Assembly (NCBI RefSeq): GCF_001544555.2
Contig: NZ_FCOK02000038.1
Location: forward strand, 20,208 to 84,207
Reading direction: 5' to 3'
Origin: Caballeronia udeis
GTDB taxonomy: Bacteria; Pseudomonadota; Gammaproteobacteria; Burkholderiales; Burkholderiaceae
Length of the DNA stretch: 64,000 bases
Part shown: one piece after another, positions 1-8,899 of the stretch
Layout: the number at the start of each line of letters is the position of its first letter
How positions within the stretch are numbered: the first letter of the stretch is position 1
The notes under the pieces: model-generated
Database searches by the model: none
What the model was told of the DNA's origin: nothing
Seen by the model: the letters and a program-made list of their open reading frames with translations, nothing else
Program-made: the position numbers and the translations under genes

Positions 1-83
1 TATCCGCCGACATGCTGCACGAAGTATTGCCCGCGACGCGCGACCGTCTATCGCTCACGGGCTGGTTCAGACGGCGCGCCTAA
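1..83 (+). CDS. C-terminal end of a probable 2OG-Fe(II) oxygenase (partial)
   Basis: The reading frame is open from base 3 to a TAA at 81-83 and runs off the left edge of the window. Its last residues (EVLPATRDRLSLTGWFRRR) match the way SM-20/Tpa1-type 2-oxoglutarate-Fe(II) oxygenases end, where this segment follows the last beta strand of the double-stranded beta helix. The catalytic HxD...H residues lie outside the window, so the family call rests only on this tail. Those enzymes hydroxylate protein or small-molecule substrates in the cytoplasm. It lies about 100 bases upstream of ycaO on the same strand and could share its transcript. Confidence 0.5.
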   Translation, partial: SADMLHEVLPATRDRLSLTGWFRRRA

Positions 84-185
84 CTCATTTGGCTCATGTG
101 GCTCATCTGAGTTATGCGCGGCGCGTCATCGCCATGCCTCACACACATACCAGACTCCTCCTCGACCTAGATAAAGGCACACATC

Positions 186-1913
186 ATGCAAACCGAAAGC
201 TTCATTCCCGGCAAGGACGCATCGCTGGAATCCTCCATTGCCACCATGCAGCAGAAGCTCGCGGCGCGCGGCTTTTTCCTCGAGGAAAGCTCGTGGCTCA
301 ACCCGGCGGAGAACATCTGGTCGGTGCACATGCGCGACAAGGATTGTCCACTGCTGTTCACCAACGGCAAGGGCGCGTCCGAACTCGCCGCACGCGCGAG
401 CGCGCTCGGCGAATTCTTCGAGCGCCTGGGCTGCCACTATTTCTGGACCCACTTCTATCTCGGCCAGACCCGCGCTGAAGGCCCGTTCGTTCATTACCCG
501 CAGGAACGCTGGTTTGCTCCCACCGAAGACGGCGCGTGGCCCGCTGAATTGCTGAACCCCGAGTTGCAGGCGTTCTACAACCCGGACAGCGATATCGACA
601 GCTCGGTGATGGTTGACCTGAACTCGGGCAACGTGGAGCGCGGTATCTGCGCCCTGCCCTACACGCGTCTTCGCGACGGCGCGGTTACGTGGTTCCCGGT
701 GAATCTTATCGGCAACCTGTATGTGAGCAACGGCATGTCGGCGGGAAACACGAAACTCGAAGCGCGCACGCAAGCGCTCTCCGAGATTTTCGAGCGCCAT
801 GTGAAGTACCGCATCATCAGCGAAGGCCTGTGCCTGCCCGATGTCCCCGAAGAAGTCATCGCACGGTATCCCGGCATTGCGGCCGGTGTGAAGGCATTGC
901 GCGACGCGGGCTTCGGCATTCTCGTGAAGGACGCTTCGCTGGGTGGCCAGTATCCGGTCATGAACGTGACCTTGTTGCATCCGAAAGACCAGGGCGTATT
1001 CCCGAGCTTTGGCGCTCATCCGCGCTTTGAAATTGCGTTGGAACGCGCGCTGACGGAACTGTTGCAAGGCCGGTCGCTCGACTCGCTGGAGAACTTTCCG
1101 GAACCCGGTTTCGATATGGACGAGATCACCGCCGTCGCGAATCTCGAGATCCACTTCGTGGATTCGAGCGGCGTGGTCAGTTGGGATTTCCTTGGCGAAG
1201 AACCCGACCACGCGTTCGCCGACTGGAATTTCAGCACGACGACGCAGGAAGATTACGACTGGCTGTGTGCGTGCATTGCGGCTGAGGGCAAGGACGTCTA
1301 TGTCTCCGATTTCGAAGAGCTGGATGTCTACGCGTGCCGCATTCTCGTGCCGGGCATGTCGGAGATTTATCCGGTCGAAGATCTGCAATGGGAGAACAAC
1401 AGCGTGGGCAACGAGATCCGTCCGGCGCTGATCCGCCTGAACGATCTCGACGACGACGAATGCCGCACGCTGCTCGACGACCTGCAGACCATGAACCTCG
1501 GCGACGAACGGCCGCTATGGGAGATCCTGGGCCTCGCCGTGCCGGTGGGAACAACATGGAAGGAGCTGCGTATTGGTGAGTTGAAGACCTTGCTGGCGCT
1601 TGCCATAGGCGACACGGAAGCAGCGCGTGAAGGCTGCGACTGGATTCATCATTACCGCCAGATGAACCACGGGCGCTGGCTGGTTTACCGCTGTGTGGAA
1701 GCGCTGTTGAATCTCGACGAGCCGGACGACTTCAAGCATTCGCTCACGCTGCTCTACGGCGCGGAAACGTTGCGGCAAGCAGAAGCGCTGATCGACGGTA
1801 AAGAGCGTTTCTTCGGGCTGCCCACGCTGGGCGCCGACATGGAAGGCAGTGCGATCCACGGCAAGCTGCTGGCGGCGTACGACAAGCTGTTTGTGCCGGT
1901 GAACAAGCACTAA
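186..1913 (+). CDS. ycaO: YcaO-domain protein, RimO accessory factor for ribosomal protein S12
   Basis: The 575-residue protein is close in length to E. coli YcaO (586 aa) and similar throughout. Near residues 180-200 it has the SNGMSAGNT segment followed by EARTQALSEIFER, the ATP/Mg-binding glutamate helix of the YcaO fold. The C-terminal ~150 residues form the helical tail typical of the E. coli-type protein rather than of azole-forming YcaO proteins. No azoline precursor peptide or dehydrogenase gene is next to it, which also argues against a RiPP role. The E. coli protein is reported to aid RimO in beta-methylthiolation of S12. It is followed by a convergent ATPase gene, so its mRNA must end within about 100 bases. 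Confidence 0.93.
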   Translation: MQTESFIPGKDASLESSIATMQQKLAARGFFLEESSWLNPAENIWSVHMRDKDCPLLFTNGKGASELAARASALGEFFERLGCHYFWTHFYLGQTRAEGPFVHYPQERWFAPTEDGAWPAELLNPELQAFYNPDSDIDSSVMVDLNSGNVERGICALPYTRLRDGAVTWFPVNLIGNLYVSNGMSAGNTKLEARTQALSEIFERHVKYRIISEGLCLPDVPEEVIARYPGIAAGVKALRDAGFGILVKDASLGGQYPVMNVTLLHPKDQGVFPSFGAHPRFEIALERALTELLQGRSLDSLENFPEPGFDMDEITAVANLEIHFVDSSGVVSWDFLGEEPDHAFADWNFSTTTQEDYDWLCACIAAEGKDVYVSDFEELDVYACRILVPGMSEIYPVEDLQWENNSVGNEIRPALIRLNDLDDDECRTLLDDLQTMNLGDERPLWEILGLAVPVGTTWKELRIGELKTLLALAIGDTEAAREGCDWIHHYRQMNHGRWLVYRCVEALLNLDEPDDFKHSLTLLYGAETLRQAEALIDGKERFFGLPTLGADMEGSAIHGKLLAAYDKLFVPVNKH

Positions 1914-2014
1914 AGGGGATTTGAGGCGCGTCGCAGCCTGGACCATTTCCGGTTCCGGGCACGACGCGTATTGATCGTTCGTTTCAGAAGCGAAGGCTTT
2001 AAAGAACGTCCCTG

Positions 2015-3151
2015 TCAGATCGGCGCATTGTCACCCAGTGCGCCCTGTTCTCGAATCCACTGCGCAAACGCTTCATCCTCGAAGCGATATTCGCCATGCG
2101 CGAGTTTAGTCACGATGTTGTCCGCCTGAAGCCGGCGCAATGAATGCGCAGGTGTGTTCATCGGCGGCGCCTTGGGCAGGCCCAGCAACGTTCCCAATTG
2201 CTCTCGCGCTGCCTGGCCATGGAAGTCGGAGACCATGCCTTCGGCCATCATGCCGAGCAGCGCGCGGTCGGCCGGCAGCAATCCGGTCCATTGCCGCTTG
2301 AATTGCTCGTTATTGAATACGTGTTCTTTCGTGAATTGCAGCGCGGCTTCGGGGCCGTCGAACGGGTACGTAAGATGCCGCTCCAGAAAACGCCGGAAAA
2401 ACTCCGGCGTGCTGTTGAGCTGATCGAAAGCCGCGACCGCATGCTTCATTGAGAGCTGATGCTTGGCGATGGTGTTGACTTTCTTCACCATGAATTCGAG
2501 GAAATCGCGGCCGAGCAACGGAAACGGTTCAAGGGGCGCCCAGTTGAAAAACGGCTCGGACGAACGCCCGAACATGGTCCTCAAGGTCGACTCCGAACTG
2601 CCGGCAAAGATCACTTTCAGCCGGTCCTTGCGAACGTCAAGCTCCGCACGCAGCGCATGCGCGAAATTCGAGTGGGCCGCGGCAGCCAGAACCTGCGCTT
2701 CATCTATGATCAGAAGGAGTGGTTTCGGCTGGGAATCGAAGGCCTTGAGCGCGTCGGATAACAACGTGCCGACGTACTTCTTATCCTCCTCCGATAATTC
2801 CGCCTCGACCGACGCTTCACCGAATGCCGGAATCTTGCCCGAGGCCTTGAGCTTCCTGACCGGACTTTTGGCTCGACGTGCGAGCCTGGCCCACCAGTTT
2901 GGCTCAATAGCACCATAGAGGGCGCCCACCAGCACGCCGGCGGGTTCCTTGTCGTCGTCCCACAGGTTCACGTACGCGCTCAAGTACCCGCGTGCCGTGG
3001 CTGCCGGAATCAGGTCTTTGAGCAGGAATTCGGTCTTGCCCATCCGCCGCCGTGCGAATAACGTGCGTGCGGAAGAAAGGCCCAGCCCGAACAGGTCGAG
3101 ATAGCCTGCCGCGAGTTCCGGACGAGAAAAATGCCATTGATCGGGTTTCAT
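2015..3151 (-). CDS. Orphan AAA/STAND-like ATPase
   Basis: This is a single-gene unit of 378 residues. A P-loop-like segment ARRRMGKT lies at residues 33-40. The first glycine of the classical GxxxxGK[ST] is replaced by Ala, but the GKT is intact. A Walker B strand LLLIIDEAQ lies near residues 145-153, followed by an arginine-rich sensor region (AGSSESTLRTMFGR) and a C-terminal helical/winged-helix part. This organisation is that of the ATPase_2/AAA_16 (Orc1/Cdc6-like, STAND-related) family, whose members work as NTP switches in transposition, defence or regulation. The neighbours (ycaO and a catabolic operon) do not explain it. The promoter region carries repeated TATATCA boxes, suggesting autoregulation. 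The exact role is unknown. Confidence 0.8.
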   Translation of the reverse strand: MKPDQWHFSRPELAAGYLDLFGLGLSSARTLFARRRMGKTEFLLKDLIPAATARGYLSAYVNLWDDDKEPAGVLVGALYGAIEPNWWARLARRAKSPVRKLKASGKIPAFGEASVEAELSEEDKKYVGTLLSDALKAFDSQPKPLLLIIDEAQVLAAAAHSNFAHALRAELDVRKDRLKVIFAGSSESTLRTMFGRSSEPFFNWAPLEPFPLLGRDFLEFMVKKVNTIAKHQLSMKHAVAAFDQLNSTPEFFRRFLERHLTYPFDGPEAALQFTKEHVFNNEQFKRQWTGLLPADRALLGMMAEGMVSDFHGQAAREQLGTLLGLPKAPPMNTPAHSLRRLQADNIVTKLAHGEYRFEDEAFAQWIREQGALGDNAPI

Positions 3152-3160
3152 GTTTCAAAC

Positions 3161-3200
3161 TATATCATCGCGTTTTAAATATATCAAAACTGATGATATA
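3161..3200 (-). promoter_or_regulatory. AT-rich operator upstream of the orphan ATPase
   Basis: TATATCATC at 3161-3169 and GATGATATA at 3192-3200 form a 9-bp perfect inverted repeat around a 22-base centre. The centre itself holds another TATATCA (3180-3186). The site starts 10 bases upstream of the ATPase ATG in otherwise GC-rich DNA. It is probably an operator overlapping the promoter; the protein that binds it is not identifiable from the window. Confidence 0.5.
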
Positions 3201-3219
3201 ACTTGATAGTCAGCGTCCG

Positions 3220-4782
3220 TCAGGTCTTTTCAGGATGTTCTTCATCAGCCAGCCGCCTCGCCGCTTCGCGCTTTAAAGCCGTCCGGTCGATCTTGTTGGT
3301 CGACGCGAGCGGAAACGCATCGACGAACCAGACTTGCCGCGGATGCTGGTAGGCCGGCGCATGTTCCAGCGCGAAAGCTTTCACCTCCTCCGCGCTCAAT
3401 TGCGCCCCCGGTTTCAGCACGACAAAGGCCACGGGTTTTGCCCCCTTGATCGCATCGTCGACGGGGATCACGCTCGCTTGCTGGATTGACGGATGCCGCT
3501 CGAGCATCTTTTCCACATCACCCGGGAAGATGTTCTCGCCACCGGAAACGAACATGTCGTCGCGTCGTCCGATGAACGCATAGAAGCCGTTTTCGTCGCG
3601 ACGGAATACATCGCCGGTGCGATAAAAACCATCGGGCGTGATCGGCGTCGCCAGGTCCGGGCGATTGTGATATCCGTTCATCAGGCCCGGGCTGCGCAGC
3701 TCCAGCTCGCCTTCGCTCGCGAGTTCGCCGTTCGTATCGACAAGACGAAGTTCGACTTCGCCGTGCGCCGCGCCGATCGCGTGCGCAGGCGTGAGCAAAC
3801 CAGCGGGATGCGGTCCGAACACGACCGGCCCACCCTCGGTCGTGCCGTACGCGTTGATGACCTTTGCGTTCGGCAGCAGCGCGTGAGTCCGCTCGAGCAA
3901 CGCGCCGCTGACCGGCGCCGAGCCCATGCGCACATAACGCACCGACGACAAATCCGTGTGCGCGAGCAGTTCACGCTCCTGCATCATCATGGCGATCATC
4001 GGCGGCACGGAAGTCAGCCACGTGCAGCGATACGTATCGATAGCGCGGATGTAATTGCGCGCGTTGAAGGCCGGCATCAACACGGTCGTGGCACGAGCGG
4101 CCAACGCAAGAAACACCAGCGCGAGCGCGTTCATGTGATAAAGCGGCGCGGCAATCAGCACGCGCTCACCGTCCAGCGGCTGCGCTTTCAAGCGCGTTTC
4201 GACCACCCAGAGATGACTCGCGTGTGAAAGAACGACGCCCTTGGGCCGCCCGGTGGAACCCGACGTATAAAGGAACAACGCGGCTTCTTTTTCGTGCGGA
4301 ATAACCGGCTCGAAGGTCCGCCCCTGTGCTTTTGATTCCGCGATAAACGATGCAAATCCCTGTGCGCCGGCAGCTTCCTGCTGACCATCGAACACCACAC
4401 GCGGCAGCGTGACGGGAGCGTCGGCGAAACGCCTGGAATCAGTGAAGACGAGACGCGCGCCGCTATCCGCGATCACATCCGCTATCAGCGCCCGCGGAAA
4501 TTTATAGTTGACCGGCACGGCGACCAGTCCCGCGCGCATGATGCCGAGCATGGTCGCGACATAGTCCGCTGAATTCGCTGCGAGCAGCGCAATGCGCTCG
4601 CCTCGCGCGTACCGGCCGGCGAGCGTATAGGCCACCGCGTCGGCGAGCGCATCGAGCTGGGCGAAGGTGTATTGACGCTCGTTGAAACCATCATCAAGGC
4701 CGATGATCGCGAGTGCATCGGCGCCTCGATCGCCATTCTCGCCGCGTGCAATCAGCGCGCCGAGATTCGTCGGAAAAGTCAT
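3220..4782 (-). CDS. Class I adenylate-forming acyl-CoA synthetase
   Basis: The 520-residue protein is of the AMP-binding (ANL) superfamily and activates a carboxylic acid to its CoA thioester via an acyl-adenylate. The P-loop-like signature LYTSGSTGRPKG lies near residue 170. NAYGTTEGG (A5-type motif), YRTGDVFRRDENGFYAFIGR and the hinge/A8 region GRRDDMFVSGGENI follow in order, and the catalytic A10 lysine is in STNKIDRTALKRE near the end. All motifs appear intact. It is the last gene of the minus-strand operon and its ATG overlaps the stop of the VOC gene by four bases (ATGA). The substrate could be aliphatic or aromatic; context points to the compound imported by the ABC system upstream. 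Confidence 0.9.
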   Translation of the reverse strand: MTFPTNLGALIARGENGDRGADALAIIGLDDGFNERQYTFAQLDALADAVAYTLAGRYARGERIALLAANSADYVATMLGIMRAGLVAVPVNYKFPRALIADVIADSGARLVFTDSRRFADAPVTLPRVVFDGQQEAAGAQGFASFIAESKAQGRTFEPVIPHEKEAALFLYTSGSTGRPKGVVLSHASHLWVVETRLKAQPLDGERVLIAAPLYHMNALALVFLALAARATTVLMPAFNARNYIRAIDTYRCTWLTSVPPMIAMMMQERELLAHTDLSSVRYVRMGSAPVSGALLERTHALLPNAKVINAYGTTEGGPVVFGPHPAGLLTPAHAIGAAHGEVELRLVDTNGELASEGELELRSPGLMNGYHNRPDLATPITPDGFYRTGDVFRRDENGFYAFIGRRDDMFVSGGENIFPGDVEKMLERHPSIQQASVIPVDDAIKGAKPVAFVVLKPGAQLSAEEVKAFALEHAPAYQHPRQVWFVDAFPLASTNKIDRTALKREAARRLADEEHPEKT

Positions 4783-5555
4783 GGTATGAATTCCAGCAAG
4801 GTATCGAAGCGAGGCAGAGCGATAAGCGCGCGCTGGGTCTCGACCGACGCGGGAAAACCGGCCACGTCCGCGCGCTCACCCACCGAACGCCAGGCCGGTG
4901 TGCGCACCGTGATCGCGGCATAACGCGGCCCACGCGCAGCAATGTACTGCGCAGTCGTGCCAAAACGCGTGTAGAAATCCGCACGAGTCCAGTACACCAG
5001 GTCGAAGCCCGGCTCGATCTCGCCGAGTTGCACATACGGCTCCGGCGCAACGTCGATCAGATGCAGCGCACTCAAGCCCACCGCGCCATTCGGATGGCTC
5101 TGCCACTCGCTGCGGAAAACGAGCTCGGGCGTCAGGTGCCGGCAGAAGTAGACGCGGCCTCCGCCAAGCTGGTCCGGCTTCAGGCGCACGGTGGTGAAAC
5201 GCGCGTCGCCAAGGGGTTCGCCATCAAGCTCGACCGGACGTGAGAAGGTCTGCGGCGGCGTGGCATGGAAACCGGCCTGACGCAGGGTGTCGAAGGTCTC
5301 AGCCGGATCATCGATGCGGAACACGAGGCCATCGGGACCCAGCGGACTCGACACAATCTCCTCGCGCACGGTCTTGCCATCGGCAGGCAAGCCGATGAGT
5401 TCAAGGTAGTGGTCATCGAACACGATCGCGTGATTGATCGAGCCGAGCGTGTGATACCCACGGGGAGCCACCGTGAAGCCGAGCTGCTCAAAGGTCTGCT
5501 GAGCGGCGTCGGTATCGAAACGCGTGTTGATGACGAGATGGTCAAGCTTAAGCAT
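4779..5555 (-). CDS. VOC-superfamily (glyoxalase-like domain) protein
   Basis: The frame is open further upstream, but the true start is the ATG at 5555 (MLKLDHLVINT), because the preceding gene ends there with a TGATG overlap. The 258-residue protein begins with the beta-alpha-beta signature of a VOC module (LDHLVINT...FEQLGF) and has a second half-module after residue 120 (LSALHLIDV). It resembles the glyoxalase-like group that includes uncharacterised dioxygenase/lyase relatives. Metal ligands cannot be assigned with confidence. It is translationally coupled to the thioesterase before it and to the acyl-CoA ligase after it, so it most likely acts on an intermediate of the same pathway. Confidence 0.8.
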   Translation of the reverse strand: MLKLDHLVINTRFDTDAAQQTFEQLGFTVAPRGYHTLGSINHAIVFDDHYLELIGLPADGKTVREEIVSSPLGPDGLVFRIDDPAETFDTLRQAGFHATPPQTFSRPVELDGEPLGDARFTTVRLKPDQLGGGRVYFCRHLTPELVFRSEWQSHPNGAVGLSALHLIDVAPEPYVQLGEIEPGFDLVYWTRADFYTRFGTTAQYIAARGPRYAAITVRTPAWRSVGERADVAGFPASVETQRALIALPRFDTLLEFIP

Positions 5556-6013
5556 CAGGGTCTGGCCGGCGCAGGCGTTGAGGTTGCGGTCGGCGTTGCG
5601 GGTGCCGTTGAATAAGCGCCGCGTCCGCTGGCAACGAGCTTGCCGTCCTTGTCGAAGACCTGGGCTTCGGACACGGAGACCTGCGAGCCGAACTTGATCA
5701 CCTTGCCCTTCACGGTCAGGTCGCCCTGGAACGCGGCGCGGTGATAGTCCACGCGCAGGTCGATGGTGGGCACGCCCCGCCCCGTCTTCGACACCAGCGC
5801 CCAATCCGCCGCCAGGTCCACGAGCGCCGCGAGAATGCCGCCGTGCGTGTAGCCCTTGTCCGGATTCACGACCCATTCTTCGCGCCACGTGGCGAGCAGT
5901 TCGATCTCGCCCTCACTCACCGATACCACTTTCAACCCCAGCCATTCGTGAAACGGACCGCGCCGCAAACGCGCCTCGATATCCTGCGCGTTCGGCAATG
6001 TTGCTTCGCTCAT
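5555..6013 (-). CDS. PaaI-family hotdog thioesterase
   Basis: The 152-residue protein is of hotdog-fold size. The segment NPDKGYTHGGILAALVDLAADWAL (residues ~51-74) contains the HGG turn and the acidic residue on the central helix that define PaaI/YigI-type acyl-CoA thioesterases. These enzymes hydrolyse dead-end aryl- or acyl-CoA esters and recycle CoA. The stop codon overlaps the start of the VOC gene. Placed with an acyl-CoA ligase, it would serve as a safety valve or as a step of the same CoA-linked pathway. Confidence 0.88.
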   Translation of the reverse strand: MSEATLPNAQDIEARLRRGPFHEWLGLKVVSVSEGEIELLATWREEWVVNPDKGYTHGGILAALVDLAADWALVSKTGRGVPTIDLRVDYHRAAFQGDLTVKGKVIKFGSQVSVSEAQVFDKDGKLVASGRGAYSTAPATPTATSTPAPARP

Positions 6014-6045
6014 GATGTTTTCCTCAACTTATCTCATCGATGGAT

Positions 6046-7074
6046 TCAGGGATTGACCACGACCTTGCCCAGCACTTCGCGATCGCGAATCAGACGCAGT
6101 CCTTCGGCCGCTTGTTCCAGCGGCAGCGTTCTGTCAATGGACGGCGTCAGGTCACCGGCCGCAATCTGATCGAGCAGCGCGCGCAGATTTTCATCGTAGA
6201 AACTGTTCGAGCCGATGATCTTCAGCTCGAAGCTCCAGATGTAGCGGAGGTCTTCGGCGGGCGCGTGCCCGGCCGTCGCGCCACATACGAGCAACGTGCC
6301 GCCGCGCTTCAGGCATTTCAGCGACGGCACCCAGGTGTCTCCGCCGGTGAAATTCACCACGACGTCCACCCCGCCCTCATAGGTCCGGCGCTGCGGCTTG
6401 CCGTACTCTCCGATCGCCCACTTCGAGAAGTCCGTCGTTTTGTAGTTCACCGTATGATCAGCCCCCAGCGCCTTCAGTTGCTCGCACTTCTCGTCGCTGC
6501 CTGCGCACGCGATCACCTCGGCGCCCAGTTGCTTCGCGATAAGAATGCACGCCGTACCCACCCCGCCGCTCGCGCCGAGAATCAGCACGCGGTCGCCTGC
6601 TTTCACGGTCTTGTGCGTGACCAGCATGCGGTGCGCAGTGCCGTACGCCACCGGCAACGCGGAGGCAGCGTCATAGCTCACGGCATCGGGTAACGGAATC
6701 AACTGGTCGACCGAGACCAGGCAGTATTGCGCCATGCCACCGTCGAGCATTTCGCCCATCAAACCTTTCTCGGGATACAGCGGATTCACGAGCGCACGGT
6801 CACCCGTCTTCCACCCTTCCACACCTTCGCCCAGCTCCGCGATGTCGCCCGCCATGTCTAGCCCGATCACGACCGGAAACGGCACCTTGATTCCCGGCAT
6901 GCCCTTCACGGTGAACACATCATGGTAGTTGAACGACGACGCGCGCACGCGGATCACCACGTGTCCGGGCGTTGCCTTGGGCACAGGCTTGTCGGTGACC
7001 ACATGCAGTTGATCGAGGTCGCCGTGTTCATTGAGCACGAGCGCCTTCATGGTCGATGGAATGGCTGTTGTCAC
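6046..7074 (-). CDS. Medium-chain dehydrogenase/reductase (quinone reductase/crotonyl-CoA reductase type)
   Basis: The frame could begin at 7125, but a GGAG eight bases before a GTG at 7074 favours a 342-residue protein. An N-terminal GroES-like domain is followed by the NAD(P)-binding motif GASGGVGTA near residue 160, and HxxF/NYHDV replaces the catalytic-zinc cysteine. It is therefore probably a zinc-free quinone-reductase or enoyl-reductase type MDR that uses NADPH. It follows the ABC substrate-binding protein gene and precedes the thioesterase in the same operon. Reduction of an unsaturated or carbonyl intermediate is the likely role; the substrate is unknown. Confidence 0.88.
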   Translation of the reverse strand: MTTAIPSTMKALVLNEHGDLDQLHVVTDKPVPKATPGHVVIRVRASSFNYHDVFTVKGMPGIKVPFPVVIGLDMAGDIAELGEGVEGWKTGDRALVNPLYPEKGLMGEMLDGGMAQYCLVSVDQLIPLPDAVSYDAASALPVAYGTAHRMLVTHKTVKAGDRVLILGASGGVGTACILIAKQLGAEVIACAGSDEKCEQLKALGADHTVNYKTTDFSKWAIGEYGKPQRRTYEGGVDVVVNFTGGDTWVPSLKCLKRGGTLLVCGATAGHAPAEDLRYIWSFELKIIGSNSFYDENLRALLDQIAAGDLTPSIDRTLPLEQAAEGLRLIRDREVLGKVVVNP

Positions 7075-7099
7075 GGTGTCTGCTCCATTTGATTTCAGG

Positions 7100-8101
7100 T
7101 TATTGGATTGTTTTCGACGCGGCATACGGGCCGGTATCGAAGAGATCAGCGGGCAGCGTGCCTTTGATCACACCGCCATCCACGAAGATCTGGTGCTCGC
7201 GCTTGAGCGTCTCCAGATCGATTGGTTCAAACGTCACGCGATTGATGTCCGACCAGCGCGCGGCGTACGCCTGCGCGTCCTCAGCAGGCAGATTCGCGCT
7301 CTTCTGCAGGATTGCCGCGACGTCGTTCTGATGCGTCGCGCCCCATTGCAGCGCCGTGCGCATGCCTGCGATCAGCTTCGCCACGTCTTGCGGATGCTGC
7401 GCGAGGTAGTCGGCACGGATCGCGCTCACGCCTATGTAGGGCGTTGCATCCGACTTCGTCAGCTTCTTCCACTCATCGCCGAAACTGCCGAGCCGCTTGA
7501 CCTTCAATTCCTTTAGTTGTGCGATGGTCACCGAGCGCAATGCAGCGGCATCGACCTGCTTTTGTACGAGGAATTGCGCAAGCCGCGCTTCGTTCCCGGG
7601 AACGATGGAAAAGTCGTTCGCCTTGATGCCGTCATTACCCTGCAGCACCGCGGTGGCAATCGCCGCGACCGAACTGCCCGGCGGCGACATGCCGACCTTC
7701 TTGCCACGCAGGTCGGCAAGCGACTTGATGGGCGAATCCTCAGCCGCAACGAATTCGACATCGGCCGGTTGTGTCGCAAGCACGATCTTCAACGGCACGC
7801 CCTCGGCCGCCGTGCTGAAGACAGCAGCGGCAGGTGCGGCGAATGCGAAGTCGATCGCGTTGGCGGCCAACGCGCGATTGGGTGCGTTGACATCGGAGAA
7901 TCGAATGAAGGTGACGTCGAGGCCGCGCTGCTGCAAGAATTTTTGTGCATCGAGCACCGCGCCGAAACCCAGGCTCACACCGCTCGTCCAATAGCCAATG
8001 CGCATGGGTTCAGCGTGCGCCGTTTGCGCGACACCGAGTATCGCGGTGGTCGCGACAGCGGTCGCAACCGCCGCTCGCCTGAAGAGTGAAATGCCTTTCA
8101 T
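7100..8101 (-). CDS. ABC transporter periplasmic substrate-binding protein, SsuA/TauA/NMT1-like
   Basis: The 333-residue protein starts with a clear signal peptide (KGISLFRRAAVATAVATTA..., cleavage after AHA near residue 30). The mature part has the features of the aliphatic sulfonate/nitrate/taurine binding family: an early IGYWTSG segment, then a middle region with DLRGKKVGMSPPGSS. It captures the substrate in the periplasm for the permease and ATPase encoded directly upstream in the operon. The family also binds aromatic and pyrimidine compounds, so sulfonate is not certain. The absence of a monooxygenase such as ssuD next to it weakens a sulfonate role. Confidence 0.9.
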   Translation of the reverse strand: MKGISLFRRAAVATAVATTAILGVAQTAHAEPMRIGYWTSGVSLGFGAVLDAQKFLQQRGLDVTFIRFSDVNAPNRALAANAIDFAFAAPAAAVFSTAAEGVPLKIVLATQPADVEFVAAEDSPIKSLADLRGKKVGMSPPGSSVAAIATAVLQGNDGIKANDFSIVPGNEARLAQFLVQKQVDAAALRSVTIAQLKELKVKRLGSFGDEWKKLTKSDATPYIGVSAIRADYLAQHPQDVAKLIAGMRTALQWGATHQNDVAAILQKSANLPAEDAQAYAARWSDINRVTFEPIDLETLKREHQIFVDGGVIKGTLPADLFDTGPYAASKTIQ

Positions 8102-8122
8102 GGTTCCTTGTTCCCCGTTAGA

Positions 8123-8896
8123 TCAGTCGGTCTTTTTCCAGCGAAACAGATGGCGCTCGAGTGGCTTCAACACACCCGCTTCGAGCAGGAGCATCAGGAC
8201 AACGAGCGTGACGGTCCACGCGAAAACCTGGTCGGTCTGCACGAGATCGGCCGCCTGCCGCAAGCGATAACCAATGCCGTTCGACGACCCGATCGTCTCC
8301 GCCACCAGCGAGACGCGCCAGCCGAAACCGAACGCGAGCCGCGCGCCGGCGAAGAAATGCGGCAGGATGGTCGGCACGAAGATCTTGCGCATGATCTGCG
8401 TCTGCGACATGCGAAAACTGCGCGCGAGTTCGACATGGTTACTGTCGACGGTCAGCGCGCCTTGCCATACGTTCGTCAGGATCAGCGGCATTGCCGTCAT
8501 GAACACAACGAAGATGGTCGTTGCGTTCGAGATGCCAAACCAGATGATGGCGAACACCGCCCAGATCGCCGACGACACCGTATTCACGATCGACAGCAGC
8601 GGCTCGAAAAAATGCGCCACGCGCGGATTCGAACCGAGCGCAATACCAAGCGGCGCACCAACCGCGGCCGCCAGCAGAAATCCGGCCACGACGCGATACA
8701 AGGTGATGCCGAGGTCATCGAAGAACGTGCCGCTTTGTACGAGTCCGACAAACGCGTGCGCCACTCGCAACGGTCCGGGCAATACGAACTGCGGCATGCG
8801 CAGCGACGCGAGCCACCATGCCGCGAGCAGCAAGACAACGAGCACCACGCGTTGCACAACGGTTGAAGCGAACGAACTACGCGGGACAGTGGACAT
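8123..8896 (-). CDS. ABC transporter inner-membrane permease, SsuC/TauC-like
   Basis: The protein has 257 residues with about six hydrophobic segments, beginning with VVLVVLLLAAWWLAS near residue 18. The EAA-type cytoplasmic loop (residues ~150-190, SFRMSQTQIMRKIFVPTILP) contacts the ATPase. Length and layout are those of the binding-protein-dependent transport inner-membrane component of the SsuC family. It begins 4 bases after the ATPase gene stops and is followed 21 bases later by the binding-protein gene, so the three make one importer. Confidence 0.92.
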   Translation of the reverse strand: MSTVPRSSFASTVVQRVVLVVLLLAAWWLASLRMPQFVLPGPLRVAHAFVGLVQSGTFFDDLGITLYRVVAGFLLAAAVGAPLGIALGSNPRVAHFFEPLLSIVNTVSSAIWAVFAIIWFGISNATTIFVVFMTAMPLILTNVWQGALTVDSNHVELARSFRMSQTQIMRKIFVPTILPHFFAGARLAFGFGWRVSLVAETIGSSNGIGYRLRQAADLVQTDQVFAWTVTLVVLMLLLEAGVLKPLERHLFRWKKTD

Positions 8897-8899
8897 AGG

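Noticed and set aside
126..1388. 420-residue open frame opposite ycaO
   Set aside because: It is the antisense shadow of ycaO; composition is Arg/Ala/His-rich and no domain is visible, while the plus-strand frame matches a known family throughout.
186..1913. Azole/RiPP biosynthesis by the YcaO protein
   Set aside because: Length and C-terminal region match E. coli-type YcaO, and no precursor peptide, dehydrogenase or transporter gene is adjacent.
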